From Trebouxia sp. TZW2008 (lineage: Eukaryota > Chlorophyta > Trebouxiophyceae > Trebouxiales > Trebouxiaceae): DNA of 64,000 nucleotides. The stretch spans positions 48,547 to 112,546 of the forward strand of contig BDIU01000245.1 of NCBI GenBank assembly GCA_002118135.1, in the 5' to 3' direction. Shown piece after piece: positions 35,001 to 44,100 of this stretch. Position numbers and translations under genes: made by a program. The notes under the pieces were generated by a model that was given only the letters and a program-made list of their open reading frames with translations, ran no database searches and had not been told where the DNA came from. Every line of letters starts with the position of its first letter. Position 1 is the first letter of the stretch.

Positions 35001-37594
35001 GGCATAATGAAACAATCCAGTCAAAGGATGACCATGCTGCAAGATCCACCCAGAACCTCGTCCTATACATCACAGCAAGACAATTGTGTCCACTTCCGTA
35101 TTAGGACTGAGTGTCAGCTCAGAGTTGCGCATAAAAGCTGGGGTTTTGAGTTGTAGATTTGAAGATTGAAAGCTGGACTCCATATGTCAAATTCTCACTG
35201 GTTGCTGCCTCTCATTTCATTCATTTCATGTCATTCTAGACGTGTGCTAGACAGGCTCAGCAGTCCCAACTAGGTATGTACTGCAGCAATCAACTGTCTC
35301 CAACCAGTCCGGTCCTGTGCTATCCTTCACCAGTTGAACTGTGCATGAAGGGAGCTGCCTCTCAAGCAGCTCAAACGGCAGCAACCTTGGGCTGCTTATA
35401 CCCATGGAGGCTCCTTGTATGACACATGACAGCATAACTTCCTTTTATCTTTGTCTGAAGGTTGCAGGCTAACCTGAGATAGCTTTTGGCAATCTCGCGA
35501 GCATCTGTGATGAGGATGTCATTCTCAATGATGGCCACTCGGAAGCTGAGGCAGGAATCCACAAAGAAGATCACCATGAAGATGTAGTTGAACACGGCAT
35601 TGCCATCTGTGTAAGGGCTGCATGCAAAGCCCACACGTCATTATTTGCCAGATCAATATTTCAGGGCCAATACAGCTTGAAGGGTCTATCAGCTCTCACG
35701 CACTACAGACTTATACCTATGGTGCAAAATGTCACAATGCACTGCTCAAACAACGCATTCATGCAGCACGGCTTGACAAACTTGTCTTTCTGTCTGCAGG
35801 ACACACCCACACCACCACGGCTCTTCATTGCTACAGATACACACAGCCACAATCCCAGTTGTCATCAATGTCAACACCAATGGTGGTCTGGATCCATTGG
35901 GAAATGACTTGTTTGCTGCCATGAGGAGATTCTTCCCGATTGACAACAGCAACAGAGTCATCATGTACTTCCAGGTAAACCCTTTGCAGTTCACAAAGCA
36001 TTCTTGGCCTGAGCATGCATGACATGATGGCGTCCAAGAACCGCTCATAAATATATTGCACACAGCATGCAGTGAAGCGCAGATGGGCGTCAAGTTGTGC
36101 ATCTCATGACACATGGTCAGGTGCAAAGGGCAAGAAGACAGGGCACTCACTATAGCCCTGGTACATGCTGAAAGGCAAGGGCAAATGGAATGTAGATGCC
36201 GGACCACGCTGCTGCCAGGACTGTCAGAAATACCCACAGCCGGTAACTGCACAAACATGACAGGCATTAGCAGCTTTGCCAGTATACATTCAACCACTGC
36301 GAGTGCATGTTTGCTCATCAAGATCTTGATGGCATGATGTGGTTTACAAGACTGTAAGGAACAGCCCCAGCTGGTGACTGCACAAGCATCCTCAACATCA
36401 GCGTCTTTGCCAGTATACATTCAAGCACTGCAAGTGCATGTGCGCTCATCAAGATCTTGATGGCGTGATGGGTCAACACCAATGTTAGGAACACCCACAG
36501 ATCACAAATGCATAAGCCTACTGCACATCAACGCCTAAGCCAGTACTTGTTCAGTACATGTGCCCTCACCAATTGAACTGGCATGTGATCATCAGATTAT
36601 GCCTGATGTTGATACAAAAGTGCCACTAGGGTGACCCAGCTTCACATATGCAGTTCTTGCAGGCCACTGAGGCAGATTTTCGGCGGTTTTTTGGCAACAA
36701 AATACTTTCACGACAAAGGCAGCATTGAGCCTGCTGCATCAGAAAGTGCTGGCAAAAATCTCACACAGCAGATTACAGGGTTTTGAACATGCATGAGAGG
36801 CGCTTTGTCTTACTGGAAATCATAGGGGTGAATGATGAATCTGGGGATCAGCAAGCCAGCTTCAACCCTTTGTCTCTTCTTAGCTGTCATCACCTGCAGT
36901 GCAGGGGGTGTGCCGTTGAATCTTACGCATGTGTCTGGATCAAACTGCCAATACGGGCTTGCTATAGCCGTCAGTGATTTCAGCATGTGTCATTGCAGGC
37001 AACAAGTCAAGCCTAACAATGACCTGGTCAAAACGCACAAAGCCCGATTCAATGCATTTGAAGCCACAATACGGCAGCAAGACCCACCTTGGTAGAAGGA
37101 ACGGCCTTGAGCACAGGTGCTGCGCTCTGTCGATTGGCTTGCTGTTGCTGTTGAGCAAGCCTGACAGTCTCTGCAAAGGCTGAGGCTTGGCTTCTGTCAG
37201 GCATATGTTTTCCGAGATTTGAAAGCCTCAAACTGCTGCTGATTCTGGACAAGCTGGATGGTCTGGGCTCAAGAAGAGAGCGGCTCAGGGGTGAGTTTTT
37301 GTTGGCGGTATCCTCATGTGACTGCGTGGCTGGTGTCTCGCTGACCGAGTTTGCCCCGAAACGGAGCGCTCCCTTTGCCGTGACCTTCTTCGTGGCATCT
37401 TGCCACCTGTTCAAGGGACTTTGGCGTATAGTTTGGCTTGAAGCAGCTGGTGTTGCGTTGTCGAGAGGCGGAGAGTGATCGCTGAAAGGGGATGTCAAGG
37501 GCTGTTGCGTTGTTGTTGGCTCAACCGCGGTGTCGACTCTATCGCTGGTTCCGTTCATCGAATCATCGTGCTGATTCCTCTCGCTGCTGCTCAT
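25652..37594 (-). CDS. Gene C: Shaker-type K+ channel with cNMP-binding-like domain and ankyrin repeats
   Basis: Eighteen exons join exactly to 1002 residues and TGA: 37594-37088, 36944-36814, 36246-36151, 35617-35474, 34856-34733, 34264-34172, 33432-33305, 33009-32870, 32614-32511, 31911-31772, 31202-30987, 30641-30449, 29949-29799, 29345-29206, 28876-28754 (GC donor), 27997-27780, 27193-27025 and 25843-25652. The N-terminus is Ser/Pro/Gln-rich and cytosolic. LLIPRFIIHPYDFHYRLWVF leads into S1 (about 213-238); S2 FNYIFMVIFFVDSCLSF; S3 FWVDFAAWFPFDWIVLW; S4 TLLRLLRMYRVVWFYRW with spaced Arg; S5 from 366; filter TVGYGD at 422-427, typical of K+ selectivity; S6 to 455. A C-linker, cNMP-binding-like fold (540-665; FGEVAFFTEIPQMQTVRTA) and ankyrin repeats (about 790-960; KRTGLMLAASRGHIPVVQLL) follow. 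The build is that of land-plant AKT/SKOR channels. The first exon has no in-frame ATG upstream of 37594. Confidence 0.93.
25880..26460 (-). repeat. Four extra copies of gene C last-exon 5' edge with acceptor
   Basis: The true exon start at 25843 is repeated at about 25930-26020, 26095-26185, 26235-26330 and 26375-26455. Each carries TCATC(T/C)AGTGCTGTAG(CGCCCCAACG)GTCTGTCATC, CATCTGCTTTGCC(G/T)TCTTCAAC and ACTT(A/G)ATCTGCACCAGCAG, i.e. a minus-strand acceptor followed by the codons VEDGKADVLMTDRWGATALD. The first two units are almost identical over about 150 bp, indicating recent duplication. Confidence 0.9.
26520..27024 (-). repeat. Copies of the ankyrin exon-17 3' edge (HIAAAEVNLPA)
   Basis: The true exon end at 27025-27060 is followed in the downstream intron by copies near 26880-26920, 26765-26830, 26690-26740 and 26540-26650. 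Each carries GCAGGAAG(G/T)(T/C)TGACCTCAGCAGCAGCAATATGCAGC or a diverged form. They retain a donor-like junction on the minus strand. Confidence 0.75.
27285..27415 (-). repeat. Copy of ankyrin exon-17 5' part
   Basis: The segment CACGCCTGCCTTGATGTAGCGCCGCATGAGGGCCATGTC, a GCACTGGCACA(A/G)CACGTACGCAATCTGTCTGT block and CTCATTCAG(G/A)CTGCAAGC repeat the true exon at 27095-27198 with few changes, including the acceptor. This is a relatively young junction duplication. Confidence 0.85.
27640..28335 (-). repeat. Copies of both edges of ankyrin exon 16
   Basis: Downstream of the exon, 27655-27725 copies its 3' edge (TTTTGAGCAAACTTGCAAGCC). Upstream, about 28075-28155 and 28250-28325 copy its 5' edge (CCAGCATCAGTCC(G/T)GTG(C/T)GCT...ATCACAGGAATCT/GCGGGAAGCC) with the CTGCTG..TATCTGCA acceptor region. 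Exon 16 is thus flanked by relics of itself on both sides, each of the expected edge. Confidence 0.8.
28528..28701. mobile_element. MITE copy 1 (TA-flanked, CAGT termini)
   Basis: Ends CAGTCAACTCGCTTTGTAA and, inverted, CAGTAAAGTCTCTTTGTAA are terminal inverted repeats; TA follows the right end. Internal TGTAAGGACAA motifs match the other four copies (this one in opposite orientation). It lies in intron 15 of gene C. No coding capacity: a nonautonomous element, probably of the Tc1/mariner (Stowaway-like) type. Confidence 0.75.
28985..29205. repeat. CAG microsatellite, GGGCCA/GGGGCA minisatellite and exon-14 edge copy
   Basis: A (CAG)n run spans about 29008-29045 and a hexanucleotide array GGGCCA/GGGGCA spans about 29113-29166. 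Between them, GTTGCATGCTGCTCATGCG.TTAAGGCTTC at 29070-29105 duplicates the true end of gene C exon 14 (29208-29250) with its donor. Confidence 0.85.
29400..29500 (-). repeat. Copy of gene C exon-14 5' edge
   Basis: TGTCTGCCGCAAGTCCAGACCCATG, ACTACGTCCTTACCACGCTGCTGA repeats the true exon start at 29297-29345 (GCTTGCCGCAAGTCCAGCCCCATG...CCACCCTGCTGACCTGCA). It sits just upstream in the intron. Confidence 0.7.
30220..30430 (-). repeat. Copies of cNMP-domain exon-12 3' edge
   Basis: The true exon (30449-30641) has downstream relics at about 30345-30420 (GGAAAGGCTGACTTGATATTGTG then GCAGACCTAGGCACCATCAACACCCGAC) and about 30235-30300. They repeat the coding of CRVLVVPRSAYHNIKSAFP in decayed form. 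Confidence 0.75.
30725..30945 (-). repeat. Chimeric decayed copy of cNMP-domain exon edges
   Basis: 30755-30785 copies the exon-12 start (AACTGTCAGGTACTTCCTGCA). 30820-30905 copies the exon-11 end (TTGAGTGAAATATCTTCAGC, CTCTCAGTCAATCCAGG, CCAGCTAACACAGTGTA). One unit thus fuses the two edges that face this intron, as expected from a duplication of the intron with both borders. Confidence 0.75.
31230..31590 (-). repeat. Three additional variants of the cNMP-domain exon-11 5' edge
   Basis: Upstream of the true exon start at 31202 lie copies at about 31265-31345 (CYLLWSVLKAARLRVEC), 31400-31460 (LFHGCCQKLRLLLLNI) and 31500-31575 (CYWFQSCLQELLDCIKL). All correspond to CYLFQGCRQKLLDSLL of the true exon and each is preceded by an acceptor-like CAG. 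Open frame is partly kept, so alternative first edges cannot be excluded. Confidence 0.75.
31970..32143. mobile_element. MITE copy 2, best preserved
   Basis: Termini CAGTAAGCTCTCTTTGT and, inverted, CAGTAAACTCCCTTTGTAAG form a TIR of about 20-25 bp. TA dinucleotides flank both ends. Internal motifs GTCCTTACATTGGATTGTCC and CACTGCAGTCAGAATGCAGT are shared with copies 3-5. It lies in the intron between gene C exons 9 and 10. No open frame of transposase size. Confidence 0.85.
33085..33185. repeat. CAG/CACCACCAG microsatellite
   Basis: Runs of CAGCAGCAGTTGCAG and CACCACCAGCAGCAG spanning about 33105-33180, in the intron preceding the pore exon of gene C. Frames through it on either strand are artefacts. 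Confidence 0.9.
33734..33908. mobile_element. MITE copy 3
   Basis: Begins TA|CAGTAACTTCTCTTTATAGC and ends GTATCAAGAGTTTACTG. Internal GTGTCCTTACATTGAATTGT and CCACTAAAGTCAGAATGCAGT match copy 2 in the same orientation. It is in the intron between gene C exons 6 and 7. Confidence 0.8.
34900..35105 (-). repeat. Copies of gene C S3-S4 exon 5' edge
   Basis: The true exon start (34856; AAAGTCCACCCAGAACCGCATCCTGCACAGCACAGCA on the + strand) is repeated at about 34935-34990 (AAGTCTACACAGAACCACATCCAACGCAGCACAG) and 35035-35085 (AGATCCACCCAGAACCTCGTCC). Both extra copies carry the adjoining AAACAATC(C)A(G/A)(T/C)... block of the intron. Confidence 0.8.
36290..36520 (-). repeat. Two copies of the S1-exon 5' edge
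   Basis: GGAACAGCCCCAGCTGGTGACTGCACAAGCAT (36358) and AGGAACACCCACAGATCACAAATGCATAAG (36487) repeat the true S1 exon start (GAAATACCCACAGCCGGTAACTGCACAAACAT at 36228). Each is followed by the same GCCAGTA(T)AC(A/T)T(T/G)TTCA and GTGCATGT(T/G)(T/C)GCTCATCA intron block at about 120-bp spacing. Confidence 0.85.
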
Positions 37595-37830
37595 CGTACA
37601 CAAAACGCTGTATGCAGCGCCGTGCCTGTACCAGTCGACCTCTGCGAGCTGCTCGCGTTCGAGTTCGTGATCCTCTTCGAGGGATAGCAACGGCTGTCGT
37701 AGATTGTCGGCGGCCGGCCTTCGGGCGGCCTTGCAGGCCAATGCGTGCGTCGCCGTGCTCGCAAATCTCCCCTCAGGATGCGCATGTATTGCGACGCGAT
37801 GCTCGACGTTGACCAGATTTGTAACCTTTG
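37200..37830 (-). promoter_or_regulatory. CpG-dense 5' end of gene C
   Basis: Dense CG dinucleotides across the first exon and beyond (GTCGGCGGCCGGCCTTCGGG at 37707). The density falls off past 37830. The start codon at 37594 lies inside. The open frame continues upstream to about 37820 without an ATG, so the transcription start is probably near 37.7-37.8 kb. The short gap up to gene D's stop (38176) holds nothing else I can support. Confidence 0.5.
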
Positions 37831-38175
37831 AGCTTCAGGGCCAGGTCACATGATGCAACACCGTTAGTCACACAAATTGTGAATCCAGTGCAATGACAAG
37901 CCATGAACGGAAGCTGTTGCATGCGCCATTGTTTGCAGCGTTCCATTGCGCTTTGACCAAGTGTGTGATTGATTGATGTCACATGCACCGTGCCATTGCA
38001 CGTATTCAAAGCACAAAGTTTTGCCAACTCTCACATAAATGATTCGAGGTGCATGTGGCTCTTTGAAGAACTTTTTCAGCTTGAAGCTCAGGGCTGTTAC
38101 AGTGTGATGAGTTTACTGTTGCAGTGCATTTGCGCTGCCACAACGTATTGATTTGCCGATGCTTGCTGACAAAAT

Positions 38176-41100
38176 TCACATAACTGCAGCTTGCTGCTGA
38201 CGGCCGCGCCCCCGACCCCTACCCCGCCTGGCCCTGCTTTTCCAATACTCTTTATTCCGTTCTTTCTTCTTGCTAGAATTGCTCTGATGAGGGACTTCTT
38301 GGCTCTCACCTTCTGGGGCAGCTGCAGCACACAGTCAACAGATCTCATGACAGCTCATACGAGGCAAGTACTGCCGACTGACCTGCACGCATCCAGCATG
38401 AGCAAACAAGAAAACCTCATGAAACTGTGTCCGTACTCACAAAGCTGAGGCCTGACTGCAGATGAGAGGTTGCTGCAGAAACACAATACAGGATCATGAG
38501 TCACATGTACACTTTGCACTTGCATCAGTTATTACAGTACAGCATCAGGTACTACATGGCTACTGTCATGGCTGACCTGTGTCATCAGTGTTACCATTAT
38601 CATGATTCGCCACACTCCTGCCATAACCCCTTTGGTCATCATCAACAGCATCGACAGACTGGCCCAAATGCGGATATGCATTGTATGGGTGGCGGGGAAC
38701 AGTCAGCACACTGCCTTGAGACGCTCTCTGAGGCAAACTCCTTGTCGCTGGCTGCTGCTGCTGCTGCTGCTGCTGAGTGTTGTGAGTCATGCTCTGCCCA
38801 GCATGCATCTCATGCCTGTCATGCTGCGGACCAGCATCCCAACTAGAGGTGCTCTGTGCCTGTGAAGAAGAGGGGTCATAACGGGGGTCTGGGACAATTC
38901 TGGGGGGGTCTGAGGGGGTGTCCCAGCCGTTGACCTCATGGCCCTGATCAAAACCTGCATGCTGTGCACGCTGTGCTGACGGCGCATGCTGTTGTCGTCC
39001 ATTGTGACCTGCAGGATCTGATGGATGTCCAAGAGGCGGTCCTAGCTTGGGTCTGTCTGTGAGAACAACCCCCCGACTGTGCGTGTCTGCTTGACCCCTC
39101 TGGTACTGACTGTCAGCAGGATGATAGTAACCTGAAGACAGCTCTTGCTGAACGTGATCTCTGGAGGAGGAAGCGTAGGGCTGTTGCCTGTGGCACCTAT
39201 CCTGTAAGCTCATCAAGCCCAGAATCTCGCTGAGCGGATCTGCCTGCTGTGCATGCTGAGCTGGCTCACCATTGCCTGCAGATTCAGATCTGTTGTCTGC
39301 CTGCTGCTGTGCATGCTGAGCTGGCCCCTCACTGCCTGCATTTTCGAATCTGCTGCCTGCTCCCTGATGTGCATGCTGCGAGCGCCGAGGCCGAGGTTGA
39401 GGTCTTGGGTACGCATCAGCTGTCCCGGCAGCTGAGTTGAAGCTGGACAGGTCATGGTCCCAACCACTGCTGCCGACCGTCTGAAGCCCAGCATCCCCAT
39501 TCAAATTCAAATTCTGCTCCTGCGTTGGCTGCCTAGCATTCAGAATTTGAACCTGACCGTACTGCAGCTCGCCGCTTCCTGAGGGCACGCTTTGCACGCC
39601 AAGCTGCTGGCTGTAAACAAAACGTTTCTGAAGGCCAGGAGGCGGGGCAGGCTGGGATGACTGGGGCTGTTGCACAATGCCCTGGGCCCCGGCCTGCAAT
39701 GAGTAAGGCAGTTGGCCACTTTCAGACCTCTGAGGGGGCGGGGGAGGGGGGCCAGAGAGGCTGGGTCCAAATTGAAAGGAGGGCTGGTTTTGCATGAGCC
39801 CTGGTGGTGCCTGCAGAGCAAAATATTTTCTTCATTGAAGTATACCGAGAGAAAGACCCGCTGAGCATGTATGTGACAACATCTGCGAGCAAAAGATTGC
39901 TAAAGCCACACTCAAGAAAATCAAAGCCTGTGCCTTCCACTGAATATTCCAGGGGAAAGTAAATGATTTGCCAGGCTACCACATAAGAGCGCTGCAGGCC
40001 AACCCTTGAGCAGGGTGGAGGTTTGGGAGAAAATATCTGGGGGGTGGGGGAGCGGGGGGGCAAGGAAGAGTGGGGAAGGTGCTTGGGCAGCGGAGGCGTG
40101 GGGGGGAGGAGGGGAAGGGGGTCGAGAGGGAAAGGAGTTGCTCACCTGAACAGGCTGTTGATAGCTGTTGGTCTCCAATGACTGCTCCTGCTCTGCCATG
40201 TTAGGGATCGGTAGATACCTGACAGGACCATTGGCCTGCCTGCCGCGACCCCTCGCCCTCACCCCTGCCTGACCCCTGTTTGCTCTTGGGGGTGGCTTGG
40301 TGAATAACAGCTGCATTACACTTGATGGACCTGCAAACATAGTGACGGATCATGTTCTGCCATGGTAGGTATGGGCAGGTACCTGACAGGACCATTGCCC
40401 TGCCTGCCGCGGCCCCTGCCCCTACCTGACCCCTGTTTGCTCTTGGGAAAGGCTTGGTGAATAACAGCTGCATTACACTTGATGGACCTGCAAACATAGC
40501 GACGGATCATGTTCTGCCATGGTAGGTATGGGCAGGTATCTGACAGGACCATTGCCCTGCCTGCCGCGGCCCCTGCCCCTCGCCCCTGCCTGACTCCTAC
40601 TTGCCCTTGGGGGTGGCTTGGTGAACAACAGCTGCGATACACTTCCTGGACCTGCAGACATATGGCATATCACAAATGTCAACACAGTATCGCATGATCT
40701 GCTTCTTTGCCTGATCAAATTTTGCTGTCACAGGTGTGGACAGGTGCCTGACAGGACCATGGGCCTGCCTGCTGCGGCCCCTGACCCCCACCCCTGCCCG
40801 ACCCCTACTTGCCCTTGAGGGTGGCTTGGTGAACAGTACCTGCATCACGCTTCCTGGACCTGCAGGTAGAATGCGCACCACACGCCTTGCCAAGACAGTA
40901 TGTGATTGCACATAATAGGCGATTTGTGGGGTTGCTGAAGCAAGATAGTACCCAAAGTTTGGAATGGCAGACAGATGCAGGCATGCCGACGTTCCAGCTG
41001 CTAGTCTCTATAGCAAATCAGCTTGAAAGGCAGTCTCTGCATAGCCTGTGCTTCAGATTCGACAAATTACTTGTAACCTGGACTGAGAACATCTTAAAAC

Positions 41101-44100
41101 AACAATGCAAACAGCTTGCATAAGAGCGCTTTCTGCTGAAGATCATTCCAGGATGACATGGCTGTGTGCATCATGGATGCACAAAGCACTTGTGCACAAG
41201 CAAGACAGCACCCTTTTGCACAAGACAGACCACCCATCATGTTGTTTGCCACTGAACACAGTGGCACTATTGATTTGGTCAATGCTACGCATTGCATCCT
41301 CAGAATCATGAGAGAGAGACATAGCACCACCCTGAACAGAAGTCAGACTCACCATCATCCTGCTTGTCGCTGAACACAGTGGCACTGTTGATGCGGTCCA
41401 TGCTACGCATTGCATCCCCAAAAGCATTGAAACAACAATCATTATCACTTTGTACTAAAGGTAGACTCACCATCATCTTGCTTGTCGCTAGATACAGTGG
41501 CACTGTTGATCCAGTCCATGCTGCGCATTGCATCCCCAAAAGCATTGATACAATAATCATCATCACTTTGCACTAAAGGTAGACTCACCATCATCTTGAT
41601 TGTGACTAGACACAGTGGCACTGTTGATGCGGTCCATGCTGCGCATTGCGTCTCCAAAGGCATTTCCCACTCAATTGGAAGCATGAGGGGCAATGGACCT
41701 GCCGCAGTTGTCAGTGCAGTCAAAGGGAGCATCACTTTACACAGGAAGTGGACTCACCATCATCTTGCTTGTCACTGGATACAGTGGCGCTGTTGATGCG
41801 GTCCATGCTGCGCATTGCGTCTCCAAAGGCATTTGCTACACGATTGGAAGCATGAGGGGCAATGGTCCTGCCGCAGTTGTCAGTGCAGTCAAAAGGGTCT
41901 TCAATGCCGACACAGTAGCGCTTTGTCCAGGCTCTGTACGTCCACTCACCACACCATGTGCTCATGCGCACACACCTAAACAAGACATGATTAGGTGTGC
42001 GCGCTTGTAGGGTACTACCAATGAACTTCCCCAGCCTGAAAATGTCATCGACTCCCCAGAGAAGATCTCAAACTGACAAAAAGGACAGAACACCGAGGAA
42101 AATACAAGTCCACTGTCAGGGCTGTGAGGGCAATATGTAAATGAGCCATTTCAGTGTCAGTGCACTAGCAAGCTGCAAAGCATATGGCTGTGGGCTGAGC
42201 CTTAACATGGTGCAGAAAGAGGAGCCGAAATCAGAGGTAAGCAAAAACGATTTGTGCCATTTTGATTTCAATCCGAACTTTTTGCATCCATGATCATGAC
42301 TATTGCATTAGCTGACACAGGGCAAGCTGGCGCACCAGGGTTGATTGTGGAATGGAAGTCCCAAGCATTGTTTGCATCACAATCCACATCAATGCAAAAG
42401 CTTTTGGATCCAAAAGCTTCAAATCAAGCTTGCTTTTGCGATTTTGATATCCAGTAAGCTGAGGCTATGGAGGACCTGATACACTTAATGCACCCGCACT
42501 TGGTGGCTGTGTAGAATAGCACAAGAACACAAGGCAAACCAAAGCACAAGAATAATGGTGCATGTCAAGCATCACCTGAGGCCTGTTGGTGCGCTCAATG
42601 AACCAGTGCTTGGTGGCTCTGTAGTGCAGCATAAAGCACAGGAGGCAGGCTGAAGCACAAGCAGAATGGGTTTGCAATATCATTGACAAAGCACAAAAGT
42701 GAGTAGGACTCCGCTGCAATCCTGACAAGAGCCTCACCTGAGGCCTGTGGTGCGCTCAATTGACCAGCGCTTGATGGCTGTGTAGTACAGCACGAAGAAG
42801 GATGCCAGCAGCTCTGTCAGTGTTGCATCATTCCCACTGCCGTAGCCCTGGTAGTCAGTGGCGGCCAGCAACCCACAATACTGAAGTGCCACACAAATGT
42901 TGTCTAAGTATATGCTAGTCACTGGCTGGTGGATCTTTAGTAGACAGTGCAGGCTGAATAGACAATTCACTACCTTGTGTCACGTGGGTCCCTGCTGCAA
43001 CTTGAGTAGACAATTCATTAGCTGAAAAGACAATGAAGCACTTAAGAGTGCAGACACAGTCTCCTAGTCAGGATACACCAGGTTGTGCCCTGCTGAAATG
43101 CACAATGATGTCGCATGTCATACAATTCTTCTGTGCATGATGCGTCACAATATCGCAGGCTGTCAAATCATGTGGTGGGATATGTGGTAACTTTGGTAGA
43201 CGGCATGGTCACATTAGTAGACAGTTCAGGCCCCAAGACATGACACAGGAGTTTCTTTGAAGTATGCCAGTATGTCACAAGCATCTTGCATAGTCACATT
43301 TGTGAGACCATGTACTAGCTTTGATGATTGCATGCAACACGCAACATGACAGCATGCAACGTGTCCACAAAGGAATGAGCTTTTGAGCCTTACGTCCAGG
43401 ATTTGTTGCTGGCCCTCTTGGTCATTACTATCACATTTGATGACTGCATGCAACATGCAAGATAGCTGCATAAGATGTGATCACCAGGGAATGAGGTTCT
43501 GAGGCTTACATCCAGGACTTGTTGCTGGCCCTCTCGACCAGCGTGTAAAGGTCGTCCCTTCAGCGCATCTGGGCTTCGCCGAAACAGGTCACACAGCGGC
43601 GGCAGAATAGCAGGCTCTTGATTCTGGAGATGGAAAACTACCTGCACATGCAGAACAAAAAGCTTACAGCAGGGCAGCAGAAGGGCCGGACATGTGAATG
43701 TGCGCATCAAGGCTGGTCAGGTGTTTCTTGCAGAAAGTAGGCCACGAGGCCTGATGAAATTTGGGAGAAAGCTGTGAATCTCCGGATGTGTCCATTCTAT
43801 GCCATGAAAATTTCAGAGGTCAGCTCATATGCATGCTCAGCAGCTTTGCCTCAAAACCTAGGCATTATGTTTGCCAGGTATCTGTGCACAGCGCAGACAA
43901 CTTTGCACAGCACCACTGTGAGCTCTTTCTTCCAGATGACAGACTGTACAGAGCGTGTAACTTTCAAATCGCAAAATTCAATTCTCATCTGATTCTTCTG
44001 CTGAGTACAGTGACCCGTCTTGATAACGGCTGCTTTGGTTCCCAAATAACCTGTCCTTACATCAAATTACCCTTACTCAGAGATACTAGTGCAGTCAGCA

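Noticed and set aside
35828..36022. + strand frame with GLDPLGNDLFAAMRRFF and a donor after YFQ
   Set aside because: It has acceptor- and donor-like borders, but it lies inside an intron of gene C on the other strand, shows no family match and has no neighbouring + strand exons.
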